Notes: generated by a model from the letters alone, not told the origin. A stretch of DNA of 64,000 nucleotides from NZQO01 sp964639255 (GCA_964639255.1 CAZXDP010000003.1:1-64000), one strand, 5' to 3'; shown: positions 46,353 to 55,111, counted from the stretch's first letter. A program made the numbers and translations.

Positions 46353-47474
46353 GTGAAGCTTTCCGTCGTAATCGTCAACTATAACGTTCGTTATTTTTTA
46401 GAACAGTGCATTCGCAGTCTGCTGCGGGCTACATCAAACTTGGAGAGTGAGATCATCGTAGTAGATAATCAATCTACCGACGACAGTTGCCAAATGATTA
46501 AGGAACAATTTCCTTTCGTTCAACTCATCGAGAATAGAGAAAATGTTGGTTTTAGCAAAGCTAATAACCAAGGGGTTAGGATGGCCAAGGGAGAATTTAT
46601 ATGCATCTTAAACCCAGATACCGTAGTACCTGAAGACACCTTTCTAAAGGCATTTCAATACTGCGGCGATATCGATAATTTAGGAGCTTTGGGAGTTCGG
46701 TACTTAGATGGTACTGGCAACTTCCTGCCCGAGAGCAAGCGCAACGTGCCTACGCCTACAACATCATTGTTGAAGCTTTTGGGATTTACAAAAAAATATT
46801 ATGCCACCCATCTAGATGAAAAGGAGCACGGTCCTGTGGCGGTGCTGGCCGGCGCTTTTATGCTATTGAGGCGTGCTGTGTATGAACAGGTGGGAGGTTT
46901 CGATGAAGATTATTTCATGTACGGTGAGGATATAGATCTATCTTATAAAATAACACAGGCAGGATACATAAATCACTATTTTGGCGGGGCCAAGATAGTA
47001 CATTATAAAGGTGAGAGCACCAGAAAGGATGCGGCCTATTACGATAGGTTTTACGGTGCAATGAAAATCTTTTATTATAAGCATTTTACCGCCAATCCCT
47101 TATTCGATACCATGGTAAATTTGGGAGTTTGGGCCGCCAAAAGCAAGAAGCGCCCTGTTGGCGACGGGGAACAGGGAACTCTTCCGCAGCCAAAACAGGC
47201 CATGGTATTTACTGAGAATCTCCACGTACTACGAGGCATTACTGACCATTTGGACCTTCCTCTTAAAACAGTTTCCAAGGCGAAGCTTTCCGAAGAAGAA
47301 ATACAGCATAGCATGCTCATTTTTGATGCAGACTATATGTCGTTTGGACAAATTATAAGTGTTATGGAAACCCTTCGTAATCGTGGCAATATCTTTCGTA
47401 TTCGCCCGTCGAACTGCCGATTTCTGGTAGGGAGCGACCGTAGCGACCACAAGGGCAGTGTGCTTGTATTTTAA
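46353..47474 (+). CDS. glycosyltransferase family 2
   Basis: A 373-residue cytosolic GT-A glycosyltransferase. It begins with GTG (protein MKLSVVIVNYNVRYFLEQCI). The sugar-nucleotide site is visible as VVDNQSTDDS and ILNPDTVVP, and the acceptor region as VGGFDEDYFMYGEDIDLSYK. It resembles rhamnosyltransferase-like enzymes of surface polysaccharide synthesis. A C-terminal extension of about 90 residues (from about VFTENLHVLRG) appears to be a separate small domain. It lies three bases after recR, so the two are co-transcribed. Confidence 0.92.
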   Translation: MKLSVVIVNYNVRYFLEQCIRSLLRATSNLESEIIVVDNQSTDDSCQMIKEQFPFVQLIENRENVGFSKANNQGVRMAKGEFICILNPDTVVPEDTFLKAFQYCGDIDNLGALGVRYLDGTGNFLPESKRNVPTPTTSLLKLLGFTKKYYATHLDEKEHGPVAVLAGAFMLLRRAVYEQVGGFDEDYFMYGEDIDLSYKITQAGYINHYFGGAKIVHYKGESTRKDAAYYDRFYGAMKIFYYKHFTANPLFDTMVNLGVWAAKSKKRPVGDGEQGTLPQPKQAMVFTENLHVLRGITDHLDLPLKTVSKAKLSEEEIQHSMLIFDADYMSFGQIISVMETLRNRGNIFRIRPSNCRFLVGSDRSDHKGSVLVF

Positions 47475-47507
47475 GATATTTGAAACACGATTAGCGGAAA
47501 TTTTAAC

Positions 47508-47515
47508 TAATTTTG
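47508..47515 (+). promoter_or_regulatory. -7 box TAATTTTG upstream of the E2 gene
   Basis: TAATTTTG matches TAnnTTTG. TTTG at 47479-47482 lies 25 bases upstream, a little beyond the usual spacing. The leader would be about 32 bases. Confidence 0.5.
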
Positions 47516-47552
47516 CACCCATTAATCCTAAAAACCATTTGTACCTAGCGTT

Positions 47553-48878
47553 ATGGCAAGATTTGAACTGAAATTACCAAAAATGGGAGAGAGCGTTGCA
47601 GAGGCAACTGTCACCAACTGGCTCAAGGAAGTAGGCGATAGCATTGAGGTCGATGAGGCCGTATTGGAAATCGCGACCGACAAGGTAGACAGTGAGGTGC
47701 CGAGTGAAGTAGAAGGCGTTTTGGTAGAGAAACTTTTTGAGGCCGACGATGTGGTTCAAGTGGGTCAAACCATTGCCATTATTGAAACACAGGCGAATGG
47801 CGATGCATCTCAATTGGCTGCTGCCGCTCCGGTAGAAACTGCGCCCGAACCAGAAGTGGTGGCGGCGGTAGAAGAGCGCGTAACAAATTCCAGGGAAGCT
47901 GCTCAACCTAAGATTGAAAACAACGGTGACAGATTTTATTCTCCCTTGGTTAAAAATATCGCCAAAAAAGAGGGCATTCACCAGAGCGAACTGGACGCTA
48001 TTGCGGGTACCGGAAAAGATGGGCGCGTTACCAAGAATGATATTTTGGAGTACGTAGAAGCGCGCGACAAGAAGCCAGAGCAACCCCAAACGGCCGAAGG
48101 CGCCAAAAATATAGCAGCTGCAAAACCGGCCGCCGCCCCCAAGCCAAAGCCACAAATAGCCGCTAGCGGAGAGGATGAAATCATCGAGATGACGCGTATG
48201 GGCAAATTGATAGCCCACCATATGGTAGAAAGTACACAGACCTCTGCCCACGTTCAGTCATTCATCGAGGCAGATGTCACCAAAATATGGAACTGGCGCA
48301 ACAAGGTTAAAAATGATTTTGAAAAGCGCGAAGGAGAGAAACTTACCTTCACGCCCATTTTCATGGAGGCAGTAGCAAAGGCCTTGAAGGAATTTCCTAT
48401 GATGAACATCTCGGTAGATGGTGATAAAATCATAAAAAGGAAAAATATTAATTTAGGTATGGCGGCCGCGCTCCCAGATGGCAACTTGATCGTACCCGTT
48501 ATAAAAAACGCCGATCAACTTAACCTGGTTGGAATGAGCAAGGCCGTGAACGATTTAGCCAATAGGGCACGTTTGAATCAGCTTAAACCAGATGAAATTC
48601 AAGGCGGCACGTATACCGTTACCAACGTGGGAACTTTTGGCAGCATAATGGGCACGCCCATCATCAACCAGCCCCAAGTAGGTATCCTGGCATTGGGCGC
48701 CATACGTAAGGTGCCTGCCGTAATAGAAACCCCAGAGGGCGATTTTATAGGCATACGCTACAAAATGTTCCTTTCGCACAGTTACGACCACCGTGTGGTA
48801 AACGGTGCCTTGGGTGGCCAATTCGTGAAGCGCGTAGCCGATTACCTTGAAAATTGGGATCCTAAACGCGATTATTAA
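47553..48878 (+). CDS. 2-oxo acid dehydrogenase E2 (dihydrolipoyl acyltransferase)
   Basis: A 441-residue acyltransferase core of a 2-oxo acid dehydrogenase complex. Domains in order: lipoyl domain with the modified lysine in EIATDKVDSEVPSE (about residue 43), an Ala/Pro-rich linker, an E3/E1-binding domain (FYSPLVKNIAKKEGI to KNDILEYVEA), a second linker, and the catalytic domain. The active-site motif is HRVVNG where the textbook form is HxxxDG, an Asp to Asn change. E1 and E3 genes are not nearby, so pyruvate, 2-oxoglutarate and branched-chain complexes cannot be told apart; I would lean to branched-chain. Confidence 0.92.
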   Translation: MARFELKLPKMGESVAEATVTNWLKEVGDSIEVDEAVLEIATDKVDSEVPSEVEGVLVEKLFEADDVVQVGQTIAIIETQANGDASQLAAAAPVETAPEPEVVAAVEERVTNSREAAQPKIENNGDRFYSPLVKNIAKKEGIHQSELDAIAGTGKDGRVTKNDILEYVEARDKKPEQPQTAEGAKNIAAAKPAAAPKPKPQIAASGEDEIIEMTRMGKLIAHHMVESTQTSAHVQSFIEADVTKIWNWRNKVKNDFEKREGEKLTFTPIFMEAVAKALKEFPMMNISVDGDKIIKRKNINLGMAAALPDGNLIVPVIKNADQLNLVGMSKAVNDLANRARLNQLKPDEIQGGTYTVTNVGTFGSIMGTPIINQPQVGILALGAIRKVPAVIETPEGDFIGIRYKMFLSHSYDHRVVNGALGGQFVKRVADYLENWDPKRDY

Positions 48879-48958
48879 TACGGTATGAAACTTTTCTTGT
48901 CCTTTTACGAAAGTGAAAGTACAGATTAAATGAAACCTTTGCCATCCAAACCTAACTA

Positions 48959-49732
48959 ATGGAATTACGCCTCACCAAACCTATTTGTTTTTTCGATTTA
49001 GAAACCACTGGAACCAATATTGCCACAGATCGCATTGTGGAAATTTCGGTGCTAAAGGTGTTTCCCAATGGAAATAAGGAAAGCTACACTTGGCGGGTAA
49101 ATCCAGAGATGCCCATACCGGCCAAAGTTTCGGCCATACACGGCATCACGGACGAAATGGTGGCAAACGAACCTACTTTCAAAGAGTTGGCGCAAAAGGT
49201 GTACAACCTAATCAAGGATAGCGATTTGGGGGGCTACAATAGCAACCGCTTCGATATCCCGATGCTTGCCGAAGAGTTACTGCGTGCAGAGATCGACTTC
49301 GATATGAAGAAGGCCCTTTCGGTAGACGTACAGACTATTTTTCATAAAAAGGAAAAGCGCACCTTAGAGGCTGCCTATAAATTTTACTGCGACAAAACTC
49401 TGGAAGATGCCCACAGTGCCGAGGCCGACACCAACGCTACCTACGAGGTGCTCAAATCGCAGCTCGATCGATACGACGATCTGGAGAACGATATAACCTA
49501 CCTTTCCAAATATAGCGCACACAAGCAGTTTGCTGATTTTGCAGGCTATATCCACTACGATAAAAATGGCCGGGAAGTCTTCGGCTTCGGTAAGCACAAA
49601 GGCAAGTTGGTAGAAGCCGTTATGGAAAGCGAGCCGGGATATTTTGGCTGGTTGTTAAATGCCGACTTTCCATTATATACTAAAAAAGTGCTCACCCGCA
49701 TAAAATTGAGCAAGCTCAACACGAAATTATAA
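48959..49732 (+). CDS. 3'-5' exonuclease, DnaQ-like DEDDh family
   Basis: A 257-residue exonuclease of the DEDDh type. Exo I is CFFDLETTGT, exo II is YNSNRFDIPMLAEEL and exo III is the His/Asp of AHSAEADTNATYEV. HGITDEMV is also conserved. A C-terminal region of about 70 residues (HYDKNGREVFGFGKHKGKL) resembles a small domain often fused to such exonucleases. It could act in repair or as a proofreading-like subunit. It starts a tight cluster with the FAH-family, Hpt and cinA genes. Confidence 0.92.
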   Translation: MELRLTKPICFFDLETTGTNIATDRIVEISVLKVFPNGNKESYTWRVNPEMPIPAKVSAIHGITDEMVANEPTFKELAQKVYNLIKDSDLGGYNSNRFDIPMLAEELLRAEIDFDMKKALSVDVQTIFHKKEKRTLEAAYKFYCDKTLEDAHSAEADTNATYEVLKSQLDRYDDLENDITYLSKYSAHKQFADFAGYIHYDKNGREVFGFGKHKGKLVEAVMESEPGYFGWLLNADFPLYTKKVLTRIKLSKLNTKL

Positions 49733-49742
49733 AATTGCGCGT

Positions 49743-50354
49743 ATGAAGATTATTTGCGTGGGCCGAAACTATACAGACCACATTGCCGAGCTGCAGAATG
49801 AAAGACCGGCAGATCCTGTATTGTTCCTAAAGCCCGACACCGCAATTTTACTAAAAAAACAACCCTTCTTTATCCCAGAGTTTTCAGAAGAGGTGCACCA
49901 CGAAGTAGAGTTGCTGGTAAAAATCAACAAGATTGGAAAGCACATCGACCAAAAATTTGCGCACAAATATTACGATGAGATAGGCCTCGGTATCGATTTT
50001 ACAGCCCGCGATGTGCAAGCTAAGCTAAAGGAGAAGGGCCTGCCGTGGGAGAAGGCAAAGGCATTCGATGGCGCTGCCGTGGTAGGGAAATTCTTGTCGA
50101 AAGACACCTTTCTAAATTTGGACAGCATTTCCTTCCGGCTAGAGAAAAATGGTGATGTAGTTCAAAAAGGGAACACTGCCTTGATGCTATGGAAAATCGA
50201 TGCGCTTATAGAATATATTTCAAAATATTTCACATTAAAGATTGGGGATATTATCTTTACAGGTACGCCCGCAGGTGTGGCAAAAGTGCTCCCCGATGAT
50301 TCCCTAGTGGGTTATATTGAAGACACAGAGGTTTTTTCCATAAAAGTAAAGTAA
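49743..50354 (+). CDS. fumarylacetoacetate hydrolase family protein
   Basis: A 203-residue single-domain enzyme of the FAH family. Metal-binding acidic residues lie in HHEVELLVKI and GIDFTARDVQAKLK, and the C-terminal motif GDIIFTGTPAGVAKV is typical. The size and motifs fit the FAHD1-like group (acylpyruvase or oxaloacetate decarboxylase activity in characterised members), but substrate is not certain. It begins 11 bases after the exonuclease and directly abuts the Hpt gene. Confidence 0.92.
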   Translation: MKIICVGRNYTDHIAELQNERPADPVLFLKPDTAILLKKQPFFIPEFSEEVHHEVELLVKINKIGKHIDQKFAHKYYDEIGLGIDFTARDVQAKLKEKGLPWEKAKAFDGAAVVGKFLSKDTFLNLDSISFRLEKNGDVVQKGNTALMLWKIDALIEYISKYFTLKIGDIIFTGTPAGVAKVLPDDSLVGYIEDTEVFSIKVK

Positions 50355-50696
50355 ATGAGCAGACATTATTCTAAAGATAGTTTACGAGAAGTTGCCGGGG
50401 GCGACGAAGATTTTATGGCTGTGGTGGCACAGACCTTTCTGGAGGAAATACCGCCAGACCTTCAAGCCTTGCAAGAGGCCATCCAAAACGACAATAAGGA
50501 GTTGGCGTACCAATTTGCCCACAAAATGAAACCCAACCTAGAAATGTTTGGCGTCGCCGTCGCCAAAGACATCTCCGCTATCGAGTCGTGGTCTAAAACT
50601 TCGAAGAATCCAAGTACAGTGGCCGATAACCTCGCGAATGTGGTGACGACCGTGACCCGCGTGTTCGAGGAGCTGAAAGAAGATTTCAACCTGTAA
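50355..50696 (+). CDS. Hpt domain protein (orphan histidine phosphotransfer protein)
   Basis: A 113-residue helical protein that fits an Hpt domain. The phosphate-accepting histidine is in YQFAHKMKPNLEMFGV, the usual HxxK context, with FLEEIPPDLQALQEAI before it. It would pass phosphate between a hybrid kinase and a response regulator. Neither is encoded in the window, so its partners are elsewhere. It starts at the base after the FAH-family stop and overlaps cinA in TAATG. Confidence 0.88.
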   Translation: MSRHYSKDSLREVAGGDEDFMAVVAQTFLEEIPPDLQALQEAIQNDNKELAYQFAHKMKPNLEMFGVAVAKDISAIESWSKTSKNPSTVADNLANVVTTVTRVFEELKEDFNL

Positions 50697-51943
50697 TGCT
50701 TGCCGAAATAATTACGATTGGTGATGAGATTCTAATTGGGCAAATAGTAGATACCAATTCTGCATACATCTGCAAGGCATTGAATAAAATTGGGGTGCAG
50801 GTGTCTCAAATTACCTCCATTCAAGATGACCGTGAGCACATTCTTTCAGCTTTGAAAGATGCTCAAGACCGAGCCGATTTGGTACTGGTAACAGGAGGGC
50901 TAGGGCCTACGAAAGACGATATCACAAAGCAAACCTTCTGCGAGTTCTTCGATGATAGCTTGGTAGAGAACCCAGCGGTTACCCAACACATTCGGTCTAT
51001 CTTTAAGCAGTACATAAAACGCGACCCCTTACCGGCCAACTTGCAGCAGGCTATGGTGCCAACGACCGCCACAATTCTGAATAACGCACACGGTACCGCA
51101 CCCGGTATGTGGTTCGAGAAAGACGGAACCGTCTTTGTATCCATGCCCGGCGTACCGTACGAGATGAAATACATCTTGCGAAAAGAGGTATTTCCCCGAG
51201 TCATGGAAAAATTCAACCGGCCGCACATCTACCATAAAACGTTATTAACGTACGGCTTGGGGGAGAGTGCCATTGCCAACCGTATCGAGCAATTTGAAGA
51301 CGATCTCCCACCAGAGGTAAAACTCGCTTATCTGCCTTCCCTGGGTAAAGTGCGTTTACGGCTATCCTCCAAAGGGAACGATGAGGCTGCGCTTAAAGAA
51401 ACAGTAGATGGTTATATGCAGCAATTGCATAGGCTGTTGGAAGACATTGCCGTTGGCTATGAAGATGAAACCAGCATTGTAGAGCGAATTGCGGGCTTGC
51501 TTACCCAACGCAAGCAAACCTTGAGCTTAGCCGAAAGTTGCACTGGCGGCGCCATCGTTGCCGAGTGTACCTCCGTGCCCGGCGCCTCTGCCTACCTCGT
51601 GGGCAGCATTGTGCCGTACCAAACGGGAAAAAAGGTAGACCTCTTGGGGGTCGACCAGGCATTGATAGAAGAGCACACGGTGGTGAGCGACCCGGTGGTT
51701 AGGGCTATGGCGCAAAAATCGGCCCAACTGTTCCAATCTCATTACGCAATCGCAACTACCGGTATCGCAGGCCCAACAAAGGGCGACGGCGACGATGAGG
51801 TGGGCACCGTCTACATAGGGATCGCAGGGCCTAATGGGGTAATTTCAGAAAAATTCCAGTTTGGCACCGATCGCGAGCGGGTTATTAGGAAAGCGACCAA
51901 TAAAGCCCTGGAAATGCTATTGAAAGAAATTTTAAAAAACTAA
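50696..51943 (+). CDS. cinA: CinA family protein (nicotinamide-nucleotide amidohydrolase)
   Basis: A 415-residue CinA protein with both usual parts. The N-terminal MoCF-like domain (about 1-170) shows ITIGDEILIGQIVDTNSAYI and VTGGLGPTKDDITK and in other bacteria has pyrophosphatase activity. The C-terminal PncC domain (about 255-415) has LAESCTGGAIVAECTSVPG and deamidates nicotinamide mononucleotide in NAD recycling. It overlaps the Hpt gene by one base. It is the last gene of its operon before the rpmB promoter. Confidence 0.96.
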   Translation: MLAEIITIGDEILIGQIVDTNSAYICKALNKIGVQVSQITSIQDDREHILSALKDAQDRADLVLVTGGLGPTKDDITKQTFCEFFDDSLVENPAVTQHIRSIFKQYIKRDPLPANLQQAMVPTTATILNNAHGTAPGMWFEKDGTVFVSMPGVPYEMKYILRKEVFPRVMEKFNRPHIYHKTLLTYGLGESAIANRIEQFEDDLPPEVKLAYLPSLGKVRLRLSSKGNDEAALKETVDGYMQQLHRLLEDIAVGYEDETSIVERIAGLLTQRKQTLSLAESCTGGAIVAECTSVPGASAYLVGSIVPYQTGKKVDLLGVDQALIEEHTVVSDPVVRAMAQKSAQLFQSHYAIATTGIAGPTKGDGDDEVGTVYIGIAGPNGVISEKFQFGTDRERVIRKATNKALEMLLKEILKN

Positions 51944-51950
51944 AATTCTT

Positions 51951-51984
51951 TTGTTGCTCAAACCATTTAAATTATTTAAATTTG
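51951..51984 (+). promoter_or_regulatory. promoter of the rpmB-rpmG operon
   Basis: TTG at 51951-51953 (and again at 51954-51956), a 20-23-base spacer and TAAATTTG at 51977-51984 match the flavobacterial consensus in full. The leader to rpmB would be about 30 bases. Confidence 0.75.
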
Positions 51985-52020
51985 CACCCTGTTTTAAAAT
52001 AACTATCTAAGAAGTAAGAT

Positions 52021-52260
52021 ATGTCAAGAGTTTGTGAGCTTACAGGAAAGAGAGCGATCGTTGGTAACAACGTATCTCACGCGATGAACAAAACTAAGCG
52101 CAAGTTTAACGTGAACTTGTTGAAAAAGCGCTTCTATATCCCAGAAGAGGACAAGTGGATCACCCTTCGCGTATCTGCCTCTGCCATAAAGGATATCAAT
52201 AAAAAGGGTATTTCCGCAGTTCTTAAGGAAGCTCGCGAAAAAGGCTTCTTGAAGAAATAA
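52021..52260 (+). CDS. rpmB: 50S ribosomal protein bL28
   Basis: A 79-residue ribosomal protein L28. MSRVCELTGKRAIVGNNVSHA and the following KTKRKFNVNL are diagnostic. It is the first gene of a ribosomal operon with rpmG and DUF4295 and has a strong promoter in front. Confidence 0.98.
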   Translation: MSRVCELTGKRAIVGNNVSHAMNKTKRKFNVNLLKKRFYIPEEDKWITLRVSASAIKDINKKGISAVLKEAREKGFLKK

Positions 52261-52287
52261 TTGCAGTAACGTATAAAGTCTATTACA

Positions 52288-52470
52288 ATGGCTAAAAAAG
52301 GCAACAGAGTACAAGTGATCTTAGAGTGTACCGAGCATAAGGAAACCGGCAAGCCCGGCACCTCTCGCTACATCACAACCAAAAATAAAAAGAACACCCC
52401 AGACCGTCTGGAGTTGAAAAAATTCAACCCTATCCTAAAGAAAATGACGGTTCACAAGGAGATAAAATAA
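52288..52470 (+). CDS. rpmG: 50S ribosomal protein bL33
   Basis: A 60-residue ribosomal protein L33. MAKKGNRVQVILECTEHKET, RYITTKNKKNTPDRLELKKF and the C-terminal HKEIK are typical. It lacks the CxxC pairs of the zinc-binding form, having a single cysteine. It lies 27 bases after rpmB. Confidence 0.98.
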   Translation: MAKKGNRVQVILECTEHKETGKPGTSRYITTKNKKNTPDRLELKKFNPILKKMTVHKEIK

Positions 52471-52478
52471 TTTGAGTC

Positions 52479-52631
52479 ATGGCAAAGAAATCAGTAGCTA
52501 CCCTACAAACAGGATCAAAACGACTTACCAAGGCCATTAAAATGGTCAAGTCAGAGAAAACAGGAGCCTACACTTTTGTAGAGTCCATCATGGCTCCAGA
52601 CCAAGTAAGCGATTGGTTAAACAGCAAGTAA
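52479..52631 (+). CDS. DUF4295 family protein (probable ribosomal protein bL38)
   Basis: A 50-residue basic protein, translated by hand: it starts MAKKSVATLQTGSKRLTKAI and ends APDQVSDWLNSK before TAA. DUF4295 is a Bacteroidetes-specific family almost always found after rpmG. I recall it as the protein named bL38 in the Flavobacterium johnsoniae ribosome structure, but this is from memory. It begins eight bases after rpmG, so it belongs to the same ribosomal operon. Confidence 0.9.
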   Translation: MAKKSVATLQTGSKRLTKAIKMVKSEKTGAYTFVESIMAPDQVSDWLNSK

Positions 52632-52655
52632 CCTTATCGCTATAAAGCACACGAG

Positions 52656-52682
52656 GCCACTTTTTTGCGAAGGTGGCTTTTC
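52656..52682 (+). terminator. terminator of the rpmB-rpmG-DUF4295 operon
   Basis: GGCCACTTT pairs with AAGGTGGC (one G-T pair) around a short loop, followed by TTTT. It starts 25 bases after the DUF4295 stop. Confidence 0.7.
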
Positions 52683-52698
52683 GTATTTTTGGGCGTTT

Positions 52699-52784
52699 CC
52701 CCGCCCTTGGCGGGGCCGGGCTATTCGCTGTATCTACCGCCTTCCGGTAGGATGCCGCTACTATCCCTAACGCACGGCGTGCGT
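52699..52784. repeat. three-hairpin extragenic element (REP-like)
   Basis: Between the ribosomal terminator and ftsY are three perfect hairpins in a row: CCCCGCC/GGCGGGG (52699-52715), CTACCG/CGGTAG (52734-52750) and ACGCAC/GTGCGT (52770-52784). The connecting text CCGGGCTATTCGCTGTATCT and GATGCCGCTACTATCCCTAA is G+C-rich and unlike the surroundings. I remember closely similar intergenic elements in other flavobacterial genomes. Only one copy lies in this window. Confidence 0.65.
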
Positions 52785-52813
52785 AAGGCCGTTTTACTAA
52801 ACACAATCTGCCT

Positions 52814-53767
52814 ATGAGCTTTTTCAAGAAGATTTTTTCAAAAGAAAAAAAGGAAACATTAGACAAGGGGCTGGAAAAATCGAAATCTTCCTTTTTCGAC
52901 AAGCTGTCAAAGGCCGTTGCCGGAAAGAGCAAGGTAGATGACGACGTGCTCGACAACCTCGAGGAGGTGCTCGTTACCAGCGACGTTGGCGTTAACACTA
53001 CCCTAAAGGTAATAGAGCGTATCGAGGCCCGGGTGGCGCGCGATAAATATGTGGGTACCGATGAGCTTAACCAGATCCTTCGGGAAGAAATCGCGGCGCT
53101 TTTAAGCGAGGTAGACTCGGGCAATGCAACCGATTTCGAATTGCCACAGCGGCAAGGCCCACACGTTATTATGGTGGTAGGGGTAAATGGTGTGGGCAAG
53201 ACCACTACCATTGGCAAGCTGGCCTACCAGTTTAAGAAGGCGGGCAAAAAAGTGATCCTGGGCGCGGCAGATACCTTTCGCGCGGCTGCCATCGACCAAC
53301 TTCAAATTTGGGCAGACCGTACCCAAGTGCCTATCGTCAAGCAAAGTATGGGCAGCGATCCCGCCAGCGTCGCGTTCGATACCCTCCAGAGTGCGGTAAA
53401 CCAAGAGGCCGATGTGGTCCTTATAGATACGGCTGGCCGTTTGCATAACAAGGTGAATTTGATGAATGAACTAAGCAAAGTGAAGCGCGTAATGCAAAAG
53501 GTAGTTCCCGATGCTCCCCACGAAGTATTGTTGGTACTCGACGGCTCTACAGGCCAGAATGCCTTTGAACAGGCCAAGCAGTTTACCGCCGCGACCGAGG
53601 TGAGTTCCCTGGCCGTTACAAAACTAGACGGCACCGCGAAGGGCGGAGTGGTAATTGGCATAAGCGACCAGTTTCAAATTCCCGTGAAGTACATTGGTGT
53701 GGGAGAAGGAATGGAAGACCTTCAGGTATTCAACAAATACGAATTCGTAGACTCTTTTTTCAAATAA
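52814..53767 (+). CDS. ftsY: signal recognition particle receptor FtsY
   Basis: A 317-residue SRP receptor GTPase that docks ribosome-SRP complexes at the inner membrane. The short, lysine-rich N-terminus is followed by the NG domain: P-loop GVNGVGKTTTIGKL, then GAADTFRAAAIDQL, IDTAGRLHNKVNLM and TKLDGTAKGG. There is no long acidic A domain, as usual for Bacteroidetes. The next gene, rimO, starts 27 bases later. Confidence 0.98.
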   Translation: MSFFKKIFSKEKKETLDKGLEKSKSSFFDKLSKAVAGKSKVDDDVLDNLEEVLVTSDVGVNTTLKVIERIEARVARDKYVGTDELNQILREEIAALLSEVDSGNATDFELPQRQGPHVIMVVGVNGVGKTTTIGKLAYQFKKAGKKVILGAADTFRAAAIDQLQIWADRTQVPIVKQSMGSDPASVAFDTLQSAVNQEADVVLIDTAGRLHNKVNLMNELSKVKRVMQKVVPDAPHEVLLVLDGSTGQNAFEQAKQFTAATEVSSLAVTKLDGTAKGGVVIGISDQFQIPVKYIGVGEGMEDLQVFNKYEFVDSFFK

Positions 53768-53794
53768 ACTAATCGCAGTAAAGGAAGGCGCCGT

Positions 53795-55111
53795 ATGAGG
53801 ACAAAAACAATTAAAAAGAACACCATTAACGTTGTAACTCTGGGATGTTCCAAAAATGTGTACGATAGTGAAGTACTCATGGGGCAGTTGCGTGCCAATA
53901 ATAAACAAGTGGTTCACGAAGAGGAAGGGAATGTTGTAGTCATCAATACCTGCGGATTTATCGCCAACGCAAAAGAAGAAAGCATAAATACCATCTTGGA
54001 GTACGTTCAGAAAAAGGAAGAAGGCCTTGTCGATAAGGTTTTTGTTACCGGTTGCCTTAGCGAACGCTACAAGCCCGATCTACAAAAGGAAATACCCAAT
54101 GTAGACCAGTATTTCGGCACCACTGAGCTGCCTTCGTTGCTCAAAGCGCTAGGAGCGGACTACAAGCACGAACTCATTGGAGAACGCCTAACCACAACTC
54201 CAAAAAATTATGCGTATCTAAAGATTGCCGAAGGCTGCGATAGGCCGTGCTCTTTTTGCGCCATTCCTTTAATGCGAGGCAAACACCGTAGCACGCCCAT
54301 TGAAGACCTCATTATCGAGGCCGAAAAACTAGCCGCCCAAGGCGTTAAGGAGCTTATCTTGATTGCACAAGACTTAACGTATTATGGGCTAGACCTTTAT
54401 AAAAAACGAAATTTAGCACAATTGCTTCGGGAACTGGCAGCAGTTGATGGTATCGAATGGATTCGGCTCCACTATGCGTTTCCTACAGGCTTTCCCATGG
54501 ATGTGCTTGAGGTAATGCGGGAAGAGCCCAAAATTTGCAACTATATCGATATTCCCTTACAACATATATCCGATAGCATCTTGAAATCGATGCGCCGTGG
54601 TACAACCCAGGCAAAAACTACAAAACTATTGCAGAACTTTCGTAAGGCGGTGCCCCATATGGCCATTCGTACCACCCTCATTGTGGGATATCCAGGGGAG
54701 ACCGAGGAAGATTTCCAAACCTTGAAGCAATGGGTCACCGAAATGCGATTCGAACGTCTTGGGTGCTTTACGTATTCACACGAAGAGAATACCCATGCTT
54801 ACCTGCTCGAGGACGATGTGCCAGAGGAAGTAAAAATGGAACGTGCCAACGAGATTATGGCCATACAATCACAAATTTCGTGGGAGCTCAACCAAGAAAA
54901 AATTGGAAAGCAATTTCGGGTGCTCATCGATCGAAAGGAAGGCAATTACTTTGTGGGCCGTACCGAATTCGACAGTCCGGATGTGGATAACGAAGTGCTC
55001 ATCAATGCAGAAGATGGCTACCTACGTACTGGCGAATTCTGTATGGTGGAGATTACAGGTGCCGAAGATTTCGACCTGTACGGAAAGGTGGTGTCCCAAC
55101 TGCCCAATTAG
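53795..55111 (+). CDS. rimO: ribosomal protein uS12 methylthiotransferase RimO
   Basis: A 438-residue radical SAM enzyme that adds a methylthio group to Asp of ribosomal protein S12. The N-terminal UPF0004 domain starts NVVTLGCSKNVYDSEVLMGQ, the radical SAM cluster is bound by CDRPCSFC and the C-terminal TRAM domain holds FRVLIDRKEGNYFVGRTEF. It is probably co-transcribed with ftsY. Confidence 0.97.
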   Translation: MRTKTIKKNTINVVTLGCSKNVYDSEVLMGQLRANNKQVVHEEEGNVVVINTCGFIANAKEESINTILEYVQKKEEGLVDKVFVTGCLSERYKPDLQKEIPNVDQYFGTTELPSLLKALGADYKHELIGERLTTTPKNYAYLKIAEGCDRPCSFCAIPLMRGKHRSTPIEDLIIEAEKLAAQGVKELILIAQDLTYYGLDLYKKRNLAQLLRELAAVDGIEWIRLHYAFPTGFPMDVLEVMREEPKICNYIDIPLQHISDSILKSMRRGTTQAKTTKLLQNFRKAVPHMAIRTTLIVGYPGETEEDFQTLKQWVTEMRFERLGCFTYSHEENTHAYLLEDDVPEEVKMERANEIMAIQSQISWELNQEKIGKQFRVLIDRKEGNYFVGRTEFDSPDVDNEVLINAEDGYLRTGEFCMVEITGAEDFDLYGKVVSQLPN

